The notes: a model not told the origin generated them from the letters alone. A stretch of DNA of 64,000 bases from Pseudomonas sp. GM50 (GCF_000282375.1 NZ_AKJK01000069.1:1-64000); one strand, 5' to 3'. Numbered from the stretch's first letter, positions 43,701-51,883 are shown. Program-made: numbers and translations.

Positions 43701-45580
43701 TCCTTCTGCCCGGAACATTCAAGGATCAGCGAATAGGCATCAGGCCTGAACCCATTGAGGGCGAGGCGCGTTTTTCGATCCGCTTGATCCGGGTTGAGCA
43801 CCGTATCGACAATGGCCCGGTCGGCGTCCCGCAGCGTCGCGTTGAGTACCCGAAGGCTGGCTTCCCCGCGTACACCCACGGAAAGCGCGTGGGCCAGCTG
43901 GGGTTTCAACTTCTCCAGATACACGCGCTGTAGCGCCAGAGACGCGATCGGCTGAGAGGCGAACTCCGCGCTGATCAGCGATTCGACACTGCTGAAGGTT
44001 TTGACGAAAGCCGCTGCCGTGTCTGCCAATACCATGGAGGGCAGTTGGTTGCCGGATAACACCGGTCGGGTACTCCAGCGTCCCTGAACATCCAGCGTCA
44101 GCAAGTGCTCGCTGATCATGGCGCGTATATCCAGTGCCTTGTCGAACAAGGCGTGGAGGTTCACGGTGCCTTCGCTCTGACGGAAAACCTGCAGAACGTA
44201 TTCCATGTTTTGCAGTTGCTTGGTGATGACCGCCTCAAACAGCGTTTTGAATATCGCCCCTGAAATCACCTCGCCGGAGACCTGTGGCTGATTGAAACCG
44301 ATGAACCGGTTGCGTTCATCCAGGCTCAGCAGGCCGTAGAGCTCCTCTTCGTGACCGGCCGCGCTGAACTTGCTCAGCAAGGTGCCTTTGAGGTCCTGAT
44401 AGTCCTTCAGAACCTGGAGTCCTTGGGTGGGGGTGTAAAGAAAGGCATTGGCATTGGCGTGACTGATCATCAGTGCGCCGGCCAGTTCGACATAATTGGC
44501 TGCGTGTTCCCAAAGCCGCACCGCCTCGAGGCTCAGTGCCGAGGCAGTGCCCGCTGTCGGCTGAATCAAAGCGTGCAAGGCCTGGCTCTGTTCAGGGCTG
44601 ATGACGTCGGCCTCGCGCTTGATCAGGAACTCTGCGCGTGCCTTTTCACGGATGGCCCGATTGAAAAAAACGCGGCGGGATGCACCGTCGGCCGCCGCAT
44701 CGTCCCAGTAGTTCTGCAGTTTCCCGCAAAGCAGGCTTAGCAGTTTGCTGGAAGCGGTCTTTACCGCGGTTTCCCAGTGCTGTTGGTCAGTGCTCGCCGG
44801 ATTTTTTCCCGGATGGGAGAATTCATAAAGCTGCCCGACCGGCCATCGCTGATGGCGGTAGTACGACAGCACCGCGTCACTCAGGGACATGGAATTGATC
44901 CAGCGCCGGGGCGGGGCACTGTCCTGGTCGTCGTCATGGGCCGGTGCAACGGAGTAAAAGTCGAGTCGGGTCTGGCTTTGATCAAGGCGTGGGAATGAAG
45001 ATTGCAACAACTCGTCAAGCAGCGTATTGAGCAGCGAGGTCAGCGTTGGCAGCTTGATCAACTCGTCCAGCATGGACTGCTCGTTCATTCGCTGGTTATT
45101 GGCGATGACAGTGCGCTGGTCTTCGAATACGTCGCCCTCGATGGCCTGAAAACTCACCTGAATATTGCTCGCTGCCGCCAGCGTTTTGCGCTCAGCCAAC
45201 GACATGAAGGCCAGCAAGCCGTCGTCCTCGGTCACGCTGCTCAGTTGGCGCTCAAGCTGTTCGGTCAAGGCTGCGCGGCTGTGGAACTTCTTTATGCCGG
45301 CGTACGGGGTGTAGAGAATTTCACCGTTGTCATCCGGAGTGAGGCTCAACACGAAGCTGCCGGCCAAGGGGACGGATGCCAGGTCTTGCGCATTGAGCAG
45401 GATTTTTTCGGTAATCATGGGCGGGGTCTGTTGACTGCGTAACGTTTGGCTGGCCAGTTCCAGATGACTGAACCATTCGAAATCCTTGCGCGTCAGCCCA
45501 TGGGTTCTACCCAGATCATTCCAGTGGCCGGGCGATTGCAGGGCCTGGGGGAAAAACAGCGGAGCGGGAGGTGAGGGCAT
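40769..45580 (-). CDS. Giant dermonecrotic-toxin-like protein (DUF6543 type) with zinc-protease-like C-terminus
   Basis: 1603 residues, no signal peptide. I see resemblance to the large DUF6543 dermonecrotic-toxin-like proteins of pseudomonads. Four copies of an internal module begin at residues 89 (LYTPYAG), 381 (LYTPTQG), 653 (LWTPAAG) and 1009 (LYAPYHTG); each has a following helix with spaced leucines. The last 150 residues contain TLIHEFSHLYSKTVD: HEFSH is an HExxH zinc site (His1469, Glu1470, His1473), TVD puts Asp1480 where aspzincins (M35) have the third ligand in GTxD, and RNADSIAYL (NADS 1584-1587) matches the NADS segment of that family. Inference: a delivered toxin with a metallopeptidase effector end. 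No secretion, chaperone or immunity gene is adjacent. The start has only a weak site (GAGACTC). Confidence 0.8.
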   Translation of the reverse strand: MPSPPAPLFFPQALQSPGHWNDLGRTHGLTRKDFEWFSHLELASQTLRSQQTPPMITEKILLNAQDLASVPLAGSFVLSLTPDDNGEILYTPYAGIKKFHSRAALTEQLERQLSSVTEDDGLLAFMSLAERKTLAAASNIQVSFQAIEGDVFEDQRTVIANNQRMNEQSMLDELIKLPTLTSLLNTLLDELLQSSFPRLDQSQTRLDFYSVAPAHDDDQDSAPPRRWINSMSLSDAVLSYYRHQRWPVGQLYEFSHPGKNPASTDQQHWETAVKTASSKLLSLLCGKLQNYWDDAAADGASRRVFFNRAIREKARAEFLIKREADVISPEQSQALHALIQPTAGTASALSLEAVRLWEHAANYVELAGALMISHANANAFLYTPTQGLQVLKDYQDLKGTLLSKFSAAGHEEELYGLLSLDERNRFIGFNQPQVSGEVISGAIFKTLFEAVITKQLQNMEYVLQVFRQSEGTVNLHALFDKALDIRAMISEHLLTLDVQGRWSTRPVLSGNQLPSMVLADTAAAFVKTFSSVESLISAEFASQPIASLALQRVYLEKLKPQLAHALSVGVRGEASLRVLNATLRDADRAIVDTVLNPDQADRKTRLALNGFRPDAYSLILECSGQKDVLPLANCVLLTERGGLDVQHSGRAILWTPAAGLEVFASVSSAMTELNRRLLDANKRLELLENLPPAQHTFHQRYTLNSLRLIESNVLQHLAQSSIDHFLARCEHLRSRKLGDTQQIKALQKMTQRVIDTNLRRATLISQAITRQQSLPAWLGMAPVAEQQLHIELLEQYRNSVTDDKDYLHGIQPLASYVHDRLVSLLGSRFPGTQLDPGHIKITPDLALAGPARSLTEFALNPADVAQGTGFKIASTTAQALPDRLNQDAVRQLVQSLNIHSDYAKQVTDALTRTGTDADSRKQRFIQQLPWQLLQHAHALKLQQRLSARAFDLICQVLDMPDAIARAAVAGAHAIIRSLELIKTAGAAAVKTLGLYLIGPGAGHDGPQILYAPYHTGSVFTEFKNEASVISAINTPGALQDLIIRRLPEGEQSLFGNLLKSTVGQQSEITLASTPIDGNLLVQLFSDNVSLLSKMLGSHSEISGQAEWEAAKNLFSSGINLISRLLPGKLAYVLFLWQSYKDFKDSAEALQDHHWTRALQAFIAGAAQMVSLGKLSLEESATTAQTTSATPPVANPVTAPQWSQVKPTAPARTVLQPFETTDVALKELRKNSDGTYRNSIGNRTYAPVEGKVYPVVKTGPIWRMIRDQQPGPALLAAPGQQLVIDPDIHTVHYGKALSKMHNQHATARMVREVLNIEARGMEDIRTKHPEKARMIMQAIDLARYYAFNSLHNLAQLRQRLPGTRLDTFLKAFFDVGNIDASILDKIKQAIVPVCKALVDPNEDLMNTERFVVGSNKYGLDSTIAFVVEEDILKHVHFTETFFNQQLDFYKDFLTEPFNINSHAQAATLIHEFSHLYSKTVDIATIESRRPFSDLVTPMAFFSAKLKQTQLDFQREALSLATPREQLFARWNSELDLWDDLDSIAGLGNVGREILKATGCTTMDAARDAFLNPRNVDVRVDTILRNADSIAYLICEMGRQLDPVS

Positions 45581-45724
45581 CGTCGAGTCTCGTTCAGGGC
45601 GCTGTTGAAGGCGCCTGTGGGTTGAGGCTCAAGACTAGAATTCGCAGGTGAGACGTAGGTGGTAGATAGTTACCGCACGGCTGCCCGGTGTTCGTGCCAA
45701 CGTGCGCGAAAGCAGCTTCTCGGT

Positions 45725-45808
45725 TCAACCGATTGCGCTCAGGTGCAGCGGTTCAAGCGAAAGGTTGACAGGCAGCTCGTCGCCCGTTGTTAATCGGTTG
45801 GTTTTCAT
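45725..45808 (-). CDS. Possible 27-residue peptide
   Basis: Short frame MKTNRLTTGDELPVNLSLEP and seven more residues, with a strong GGAGGGGG about 9 bases before its ATG. It is divergent from dpkA. The same frame is open for 1 kb as a shadow of dpkA, so the short frame may be chance. No family recognised. Confidence 0.25.
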   Translation of the reverse strand: MKTNRLTTGDELPVNLSLEPLHLSAIG

Positions 45809-45827
45809 ACGCTGTTGCCCCCTCCAA

Positions 45828-45847
45828 TAATTATTCTGGAGCTTCAG
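45828..45847. promoter_or_regulatory. Inverted repeat containing the dpkA ribosome site
   Basis: CTCCA, an AT-rich 10-base centre (ATAATTATTC), then TGGAG. TGGAG is the dpkA Shine-Dalgarno; CTCCA read on minus is the site of the possible small peptide. Could be an operator or a coincidence. Confidence 0.3.
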
Positions 45848-46888
45848 ATGTCTGCGCCACACGATCATGTGTCTACTGCGGTTTCGCAAAACCTGTCCTT
45901 CGAAGCGCTGACGGCGTTGCTCGAGCAGATCTTCCTGCGCCACGGCACCTCGGCCGATGTCGCCAGAACCCTGGCCCTCAACTGCGCCGGCGCCGAGCGC
46001 GACGGGGCTCACAGTCACGGTGTGTTCCGTATCCCCGGTTATGTGTCGACGCTGCAAAGCGGCTGGGTCAATGGTCAGGCCGTGCCGGTGGTCGAGGACG
46101 TGGCCTCGGGCTTCGTTCGGGTTGACGCCGGTAATGGCTTTGCCCAACCGGCCCTCGCGGCGGCGCGACCCTTGCTGGTCGAAAAAGCCCGCAGCGCCGG
46201 CATTGCGGTACTGGCCATCCGTAATTCCCACCATTTCGCCGCCTTGTGGCCAGACGTCGAGCCGTTTGCCGATGAAGGGCTGGTGGCACTGAGCGTGGTC
46301 AACAGCATGACCTGCGTGGTGCCGCACGGTGCCGATCGCCCGCTGTTCGGGACCAACCCGATTGCCTTCGCCGCCCCTCGGGCCAACGGTGATCCGATCG
46401 TCTTCGACCTCGCCACCAGCGCCATCGCCCATGGCGATGTACAGATCGCTGCCCGTAAAGGCGAACGCTTGCCGGCGGGCATGGGGGTGGACAGCCTCGG
46501 CCAGCCGACCCAGGACCCGAAAGCGATCCTTGAGGGCGGCGCCTTGCTGCCGTTTGGCGGGCACAAGGGCTCGGCGCTGTCGATGATGGTGGAGCTGTTG
46601 GCGGCGGCGTTGACCGGCGGTAATTTCTCTTTCGAATTCGACTGGTCGAATCATCCGGGGGCGAAAACACCCTGGACCGGTCAACTGCTGATCGTGATCG
46701 ATCCGAGCAAGTCGGCGGGGCAGAGTTTTGCCGAGCGCAGTCAGGAACTGGTCCGGCAGATGCACGGTGTGGGGCTCAAGCGGTTACCGGGTGATCGGCG
46801 TCACCGGCAGCGCGCCAAGGCCAAGGTCGAAGGCATTGCACTCGATGCTCAGACGCTGGCAAATCTGCGGGAATTGGCCGGGCTCTGA
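45848..46888 (+). CDS. dpkA: Ldh family oxidoreductase (DpkA-like piperideine/pyrroline-2-carboxylate reductase)
   Basis: 346 residues, of the malate/L-lactate dehydrogenase-2 fold. Motifs: GAERDGAHSHGVFRIPGY (catalytic His region), NSHHFAALWPD, GTNPIAFAAPR, and FGGHKGSALSMMVE. This best fits the delta1-piperideine-2-carboxylate/pyrroline-2-carboxylate reductases of pseudomonads used in D-lysine and D-proline catabolism; a related malate/lactate or ureidoglycolate enzyme cannot be excluded. ATG follows TGGAGCTTCAG. A T-rich tract and REP pair follow the stop. Confidence 0.82.
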   Translation: MSAPHDHVSTAVSQNLSFEALTALLEQIFLRHGTSADVARTLALNCAGAERDGAHSHGVFRIPGYVSTLQSGWVNGQAVPVVEDVASGFVRVDAGNGFAQPALAAARPLLVEKARSAGIAVLAIRNSHHFAALWPDVEPFADEGLVALSVVNSMTCVVPHGADRPLFGTNPIAFAAPRANGDPIVFDLATSAIAHGDVQIAARKGERLPAGMGVDSLGQPTQDPKAILEGGALLPFGGHKGSALSMMVELLAAALTGGNFSFEFDWSNHPGAKTPWTGQLLIVIDPSKSAGQSFAERSQELVRQMHGVGLKRLPGDRRHRQRAKAKVEGIALDAQTLANLRELAGL

Positions 46889-46904
46889 GAGGAGCAGTTT
46901 TTTT

Positions 46905-46972
46905 TGTAGGAGCCAGGCTTGCCGGCGAAGGCGATCTCAAGTCCGCCTTCGCCGGCAAGCCTGGCTCCTACA
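46905..46972. repeat. Compact short-type REP hairpin
   Basis: Perfect 29-base inverted arms (TGTAGGAGCCAGGCTTGCCG and onwards) with only a 10-base loop, immediately after a run of eight T's (46899-46905) downstream of dpkA. It is the tightest such element in the window and could stop transcription of either convergent gene. Confidence 0.88.
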
Positions 46973-46989
46973 GGTTCAGTGTTTCCCAA

Positions 46990-47307
46990 TTAACGCCGGC
47001 CTAACAACAATCCGACCACCAAACCGAATCCGGCGGAGATAGCCACGGTTTGCCAGGGATGACCGCCGATGTAGATTTCGGTGGCGTCGACCGCCGGTTT
47101 GGTCCGGTCACGAACGCTGGAAACTGAGCTTCGGGCCTGCTGGAGCTTCTGGGCGATTTGCCCACGAAGGGTGTCCGCCTCCTCACCGACCAGTGAAGCA
47201 CTGCTTTTCAGCAGTTTTTCCGACTCTTCGATCAGGGCCTGAAGTTCGCTGAAGACCTGATCCTTGATTTGATCCTCGGCGATTTGATCAATGATTTTGC
47301 GGGCCAT
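46990..47307 (-). CDS. DUF883 (ElaB/YqjD-type) membrane-anchored protein
   Basis: 105 residues. A long amphipathic helix (about 5-75, with IEESEKLLKSSASLVGEEADTL) is followed by IGGHPWQTVAISAGFGLVVGLLLGRR, the single C-terminal membrane anchor. The family includes stationary-phase ribosome-associated inner-membrane proteins of E. coli. The start at MARKIIDQ is backed by AAGGAGTACTCTA. Confidence 0.9.
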   Translation of the reverse strand: MARKIIDQIAEDQIKDQVFSELQALIEESEKLLKSSASLVGEEADTLRGQIAQKLQQARSSVSSVRDRTKPAVDATEIYIGGHPWQTVAISAGFGLVVGLLLGRR

Positions 47308-47472
47308 TAGAGTACTCCTTGCAGGTGAATGGACAGTGAACAATGGAGTCTGGCGCCATGGCAAAAGTTGCAGTCATTTTGCGTGGCGACTCCACCCTGA
47401 AGAAAAATCCAGGGCAGGACATTTCCTCCTACAGTGTAAGATGTCGCCTATTTTATGCAGCAGGTAACTCCC

Positions 47473-47724
47473 ATGAGCTTCAATCTGGCCGACAAACCCC
47501 TCGCCGAGCGCGCGGCGCTTGAAGATGAAAAATCCCGTCTGTTCGAACTCTGGCAAAACAACCTGGGTAAATCCAAGGGCGAAGCCGCACGGTTGTTCGG
47601 TGAGCGGGCCAAGCGCAAAGGCAAATGGGCCGAGTGGGTCCGCGCCGAGCTCGACGGCATGTCGCCTCCGGAATTCGCCAACATGGTGCGCAGTGAAGTC
47701 AATCGCCTGATGGCGGCTAAATAA
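47473..47724 (+). CDS. Conserved small protein of unknown function
   Basis: 83 residues, highly charged and helical (LAERAALEDEKSRLFELW, GERAKRKGKWAEWVRAEL), no signal or membrane segment. Starts at MSFNLAD; the frame to 47455 adds six residues without a better site. Divergent from the DUF883 gene. I do not recognise a characterised family. Confidence 0.65.
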   Translation: MSFNLADKPLAERAALEDEKSRLFELWQNNLGKSKGEAARLFGERAKRKGKWAEWVRAELDGMSPPEFANMVRSEVNRLMAAK

Positions 47725-47743
47725 ACGTCCAGACACCATTCCC

Positions 47744-48658
47744 CTACGTTTGGGAAAAGGTCGCGATAATCGCCTCGCGCACTTTCAGCACCACCGGATC
47801 GAGCTGCGTACTGGTGCGCCAGCCCAGCTCGATCGGATAGCGTGGCAGCGCCAAAGGGCAGGGCAGTAGCGCCAATCCGCTGAGCGCGGCGATACTTCGA
47901 GCCGCATGGGCTGGAATAGTCGCCACTGCCTGACTGCCCTTGAGCAGATACGGCAACGCAGCAAAGTGCGTGGTCGACGCGCATACCCGCCGACTCATTC
48001 CCAGCGCCGCCAGGCCTTCATCGGTAATCCCGATAAAACCGCCCGATGACACCAGAATGTGCTCGCGGGCGACGAACGCCTCAAGGCTGAGAGTCTGCTG
48101 CCCCTCGGCCAGACTGAGAGGATCCACCAGGCACAGATAATCGCCTTCACCCAGCACCTGGCGACTGAGCAAACGCTCGGCAAATCCGCCTGCGGTGATT
48201 GCCAGATCGATGCTGCGCTCCATCAAGGCCCGAGCGACGATCTGGCTATGGGTCTGGCGAAAGATCAGCCGCAATTTCGGCGCGCAGCGAGCGATCTCTT
48301 CAATCAATCGTCGCCCGTAGGCGATTTCGAAATCATCCGACAAACCCACGGTCACCGAGCGTCCGTCGTAATGATGCGCAGCCGGATCGACCATCGCCAG
48401 GCTCTGGCGGCATTTATTCAGCGCATCGCTCACCACCGGTTTCAACTGGTTGGCCTTGAGCGTCGGCGCAAGGCCTCGACCCGTGCGCACGAACAACTGA
48501 TCGCCATACGCCTCGCGCAATCGACGCAGCGCCGCGCTGACGGCCGATTGCGTCACGCCCAGACGCAACGCGGCACGGCTGGCGCTGGATTCCTCGTGCA
48601 GGGCTTCGAAGACTTTGAGCAGGTTTAGATCGAGGGTGGCGATATTCATCTGGTTCAT
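47744..48658 (-). CDS. LysR-family transcriptional regulator
   Basis: 304 residues. Winged helix LNLLKVFEALHEESSASRAA with LGVTQSAVSAALRRLR is the standard LysR reader; an effector domain follows. MNQMNIATLD start at 48658 is used; 48649 is an alternative. Divergent from the nitrilase gene at 48744, which it likely controls. Confidence 0.93.
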   Translation of the reverse strand: MNQMNIATLDLNLLKVFEALHEESSASRAALRLGVTQSAVSAALRRLREAYGDQLFVRTGRGLAPTLKANQLKPVVSDALNKCRQSLAMVDPAAHHYDGRSVTVGLSDDFEIAYGRRLIEEIARCAPKLRLIFRQTHSQIVARALMERSIDLAITAGGFAERLLSRQVLGEGDYLCLVDPLSLAEGQQTLSLEAFVAREHILVSSGGFIGITDEGLAALGMSRRVCASTTHFAALPYLLKGSQAVATIPAHAARSIAALSGLALLPCPLALPRYPIELGWRTSTQLDPVVLKVREAIIATFSQT

Positions 48659-48707
48659 ATCATTCAGCAGTGAGTCGGGCTTTATTCATGATCCTGTGAC
48701 GCCGGAG

Positions 48708-48725
48708 AATGAGCAACACCTCATT
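48708..48725. promoter_or_regulatory. Inverted repeat between LysR gene and nitrilase
   Basis: AATGAG-N6-CTCATT, perfect, ending 18 bases before the nitrilase ATG. It could be an operator or a small hairpin near the ribosome site; no T-N11-A pattern is centred on it. Confidence 0.35.
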
Positions 48726-48743
48726 ACTGACGGAGTCACCGCG

Positions 48744-49664
48744 ATGCCCAAGTCCATCGTTGCTGCCCTGCAAATCGGCGCCTTGCCCGGCGGCAAGGCC
48801 GATACCCTCGATCAAATCCTCTGCTGGGAAACCGCCATTATCGAATCCGGCGCCGCACTGGTGGTCATGCCGGAGGCGTTACTCGGCGGCTACCCCAAAG
48901 GCGAGGGCTTCGGTACGCAACTCGGTTATCGACTGCCAGAAGGTCGTGAAGCGTTTGCGCGGTATTTCGACAACGCCATCGATGTGCCCGGCGCCGAGAC
49001 TGAAGCCTTGGCCGGATTGTCCTCACGCACCGGGGCCAACCTGGTGATCGGCGTAATCGAACGCGCGGGCAGCACCTTGTACTGCACGGCGCTGTATTTC
49101 GATCCGCAGGCCGGGCTGGTCGCCAAGCACCGCAAGCTGATGCCCACCGGTACCGAGCGACTGATCTGGGGCAAGGGCGATGGCTCGACCTTGCCGGTGA
49201 TCGATAGCCAGGTCGGGCGAATCGGCGCCGTGGTGTGCTGGGAAAACATGATGCCGTTGCTGCGCACCGCGATGTACGCCAAAGGCGTGGAGGTCTGGTG
49301 CGCGCCGACGGTGGACGAGCGGGAAATGTGGCAGGTCAGCATGCGTCACATCGCCCATGAAGGACGCTGCTTTGTGGTCAGCGCCTGTCAGGTCCAGGCC
49401 TCACCGCAAGCCTTGGGCGTGAAAATCGCCAACTGGCCGGCGGAGCGCCCGTTGATCTCCGGCGGCAGCGTGATTGTCGGGCCCATGGGTGACATTCTCG
49501 CCGGACCGCTGCGTGACGAGGCGGGTTTGCTCAGCGCCGAAATCGACACCGACGACCTGATCCGCGCCCGTTACGACTACGACGTGGTCGGGCACTACGC
49601 GCGCCCGGACGTGTTTGAGTTGACGGTGGATGAGCGGGCCAAACCGGGCGTGCGTTTTATCTGA
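48744..49664 (+). CDS. Nitrilase (carbon-nitrogen hydrolase family)
   Basis: 306 residues. The catalytic triad is complete: Glu44 in PEALLGGYPKG, Lys131 in KHRKLMPTG, Cys165 in VVCWENMMP. The GGYPKG and CWENMMPLLR contexts are those of true nitrilases, converting nitriles to acid and ammonia. The ATG at 48744 follows GGAG. Overlaps the convergent GNAT gene by 8 bases. Confidence 0.92.
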   Translation: MPKSIVAALQIGALPGGKADTLDQILCWETAIIESGAALVVMPEALLGGYPKGEGFGTQLGYRLPEGREAFARYFDNAIDVPGAETEALAGLSSRTGANLVIGVIERAGSTLYCTALYFDPQAGLVAKHRKLMPTGTERLIWGKGDGSTLPVIDSQVGRIGAVVCWENMMPLLRTAMYAKGVEVWCAPTVDEREMWQVSMRHIAHEGRCFVVSACQVQASPQALGVKIANWPAERPLISGGSVIVGPMGDILAGPLRDEAGLLSAEIDTDDLIRARYDYDVVGHYARPDVFELTVDERAKPGVRFI

Positions 49665-50202
49665 GGCGCAGCCACTCTTCACGGGTGATTTCCCAGAGAT
49701 CCTTCGGGAATCGCCCGCTGACAAAGTCGTCTTCTTCGGTGTGTATCAAGCGCATGCCGGTACGTTGCGAGAGTTTGCGCGAACCGATATTCGGCGCCGC
49801 TTTCGGCACGCGAAGCAACGACCGGCCGAGTGTTTCGAACCAGTACTCGGTCACCGCCGCACTGGCTTCGCCCATCAATCCCTGGCCTTGCCATTGTGGG
49901 CTTAACCAGAAGCCGCGGTTATTGTCCTGTTCATTCATCAGGCTGACATTGCCGATCAGTTGATTGGGGGCGGATTTCAAGCGGATCGACCAGTGCCATT
50001 CTTCGCCACGGGCCATCGCCGGCAGGGCAATATCACGCAGATAAGTCAACGCGCCATCGGCGGGATAAGGCCACGGCACCAGGACGTTCAGATAACGCAC
50101 CACGTCCCAGTGGGGGAATTGTTGCTGGATAGCCTCGGCATCGGCCAGTTCCAGCGGGCGCAAGATCAGTCGTTCGGTGTAGAGCGTTGGAGCGGCGTGC
50201 AT
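49657..50202 (-). CDS. GNAT acetyltransferase (RimJ/RimL-like)
   Basis: 181 residues. Opens with TERLILRPLELADAEAI and has the acetyl-CoA region WLSPQWQGQGLMGEA and NIGSRKLSQRTGMR, typical of the RimJ/RimL group that acetylates protein N-termini or small amines. AAGGAGGT precedes the ATG closely. Function beyond acetyl transfer is unknown. Confidence 0.9.
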   Translation of the reverse strand: MHAAPTLYTERLILRPLELADAEAIQQQFPHWDVVRYLNVLVPWPYPADGALTYLRDIALPAMARGEEWHWSIRLKSAPNQLIGNVSLMNEQDNNRGFWLSPQWQGQGLMGEASAAVTEYWFETLGRSLLRVPKAAPNIGSRKLSQRTGMRLIHTEEDDFVSGRFPKDLWEITREEWLRLR

Positions 50203-50305
50203 CGTGGGTGACCTCCTTGTTGGGACGGGTGGTGCGCATCATGCGCAGCGTCGATTGTGGTCTAGTCTCTAGGCGTTCACACCCCTGTCAACGGATGGAC
50301 TGTCC

Positions 50306-51883
50306 ATGAGTTTGTTACTCGGCCCGATTCTGCAGTTTCGTGGCATCAACGGTAATGTCTATAACGTGTCTGCCCTAGTGGTTTTACCCTTGGGCGCGAC
50401 ATCACCCAGCGTAAAAGTACCCGGGGGTGTCACGGCCGGCAAACCGTTGGCCACCGCCGATATTCCGTTGCTCAATCCTCAGTACCGCGTCTGGCGCATC
50501 GATTTAAAAGCGCTGCAAGACCAGGCTGTTGCCAGCACTTACACGATCAAGATAGAGGGCACGGAGGCCAACTTCGTCGTTCCGGCCGAGGGCCAGTCGC
50601 CGCGCATGGCTTATGTGTCGTGTAACGGCTTCTCGGACCCCAAGGACATGGAGAAGGTCGACCGGAACAACGAGCGTTGGGAGCACATGTGGGGGGCTCA
50701 TCAAAGCAAGCCCTATCACCTGTTGTTGATGGGGGGCGACCAGGTTTACAGCGACGATATGCGCAGCAGTGTGTCGTCGATGAAAACATGGTTTGCCAAG
50801 CCCTTCGCCGACCGTCGAAAGGCGGTCTACAGCAAGGTGATCGAAGCCGATCTGGACAAGTACTTCGCCAGACTCTACCTGGAGCACTGGAAACAGCCTG
50901 AGGTCGCGAAGCTGCTCAGCGCCGTGCCGACGGTGATGATGTGGGATGACCATGACATCATCGATGGCTGGGGTTCCTACGATGAGATACTGCATTCAAG
51001 CCCGGTGTTCCAGGGGCTGTTTGCCACGGCCAAACGCTATTTCAGGATTTTCCAGCAGCAACTGATCCAGACTCATCCTCACCTTAAACCGTCCGCCGAT
51101 ACTCATCCCTGTGCGATTCCCGATACCGCTGACGGCTTTCACCTGGGGTTTACCGGCCTGGGCGAATTGGCGTTGCTGGTTCCCGACTTGCGCAGTGAAC
51201 GTGCGCCGGATTTGACGACTCCGCCAGCTCGGCAAACCCGGATCATTTCGCCCGTCAGTTGGGATGCGATTTATGCCTGGCTGGGCAAGGTCAAGGGACA
51301 TAAGCACTTGCTGCTGATGTCGAGTATTCCCGTGGGTTACCTTGATTTGCAGGCGGCCGAAAAGGCACTGGACCTGATTTCGGGGCAACAGGAACTCGAG
51401 GACGATTTGCGCGACCATTGGCGAAGCCTGCCCCACCGGGACGAACGCAAGCGGCTGATCATGCGGTTGCTGGATTACGCCCATGCCGAGTCATGCAAGG
51501 TTACGATGGTGTCCGGTGATGTCCATGTGGCAGGGGCCTGCGTGATCGAATCGACGTTGTCCCGGCATCGCAATGATGGTTCGGGATTGATCTACCAATT
51601 GATTTCGACCGGGGTCGTGCATCCTTCACCGCCGGTGTTGGCGGTGCAGTTTCTGGAGTCCATTGGCAAGCACCAGGAACAGATCGACTACGCCATCACC
51701 GGAACCATGTTGCCCATCGGTTCACGGGGACGTTACCTGATCGCCGCTCGAAACTGGCTGGCGATAGAGCCGGATGAACACAGCACCGGCAAAAGTCGGC
51801 TGTGGGCCAACTGGCACGTAGAAGGTTTCAAACATTGTGTGACCCAGGTTATCGATCCCGTTAAACCGCGGACCGAGCCGTGA
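50306..51883 (+). CDS. PhoD-like phosphatase without export signal
   Basis: 525 residues. A beta-rich N-terminal third is followed by the metallophosphatase core: LMGGDQVYSDD, MMWDDHDIIDGWGSYDE, and VSGDVHVAGACV, which contain metal ligands of the PhoD family. True PhoD is Tat-exported with a twin-Arg leader; this protein has none and begins MSLLLGPILQFRG, so it is likely cytoplasmic. Substrate unknown. It stands alone. Confidence 0.87.
   Translation: MSLLLGPILQFRGINGNVYNVSALVVLPLGATSPSVKVPGGVTAGKPLATADIPLLNPQYRVWRIDLKALQDQAVASTYTIKIEGTEANFVVPAEGQSPRMAYVSCNGFSDPKDMEKVDRNNERWEHMWGAHQSKPYHLLLMGGDQVYSDDMRSSVSSMKTWFAKPFADRRKAVYSKVIEADLDKYFARLYLEHWKQPEVAKLLSAVPTVMMWDDHDIIDGWGSYDEILHSSPVFQGLFATAKRYFRIFQQQLIQTHPHLKPSADTHPCAIPDTADGFHLGFTGLGELALLVPDLRSERAPDLTTPPARQTRIISPVSWDAIYAWLGKVKGHKHLLLMSSIPVGYLDLQAAEKALDLISGQQELEDDLRDHWRSLPHRDERKRLIMRLLDYAHAESCKVTMVSGDVHVAGACVIESTLSRHRNDGSGLIYQLISTGVVHPSPPVLAVQFLESIGKHQEQIDYAITGTMLPIGSRGRYLIAARNWLAIEPDEHSTGKSRLWANWHVEGFKHCVTQVIDPVKPRTEP

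Noticed and set aside
45809..46765. Long minus-strand frame over dpkA that continues into the possible 27-residue peptide
   Set aside because: The part over dpkA is a shadow. Only the end with its own ribosome site was kept, at low confidence.
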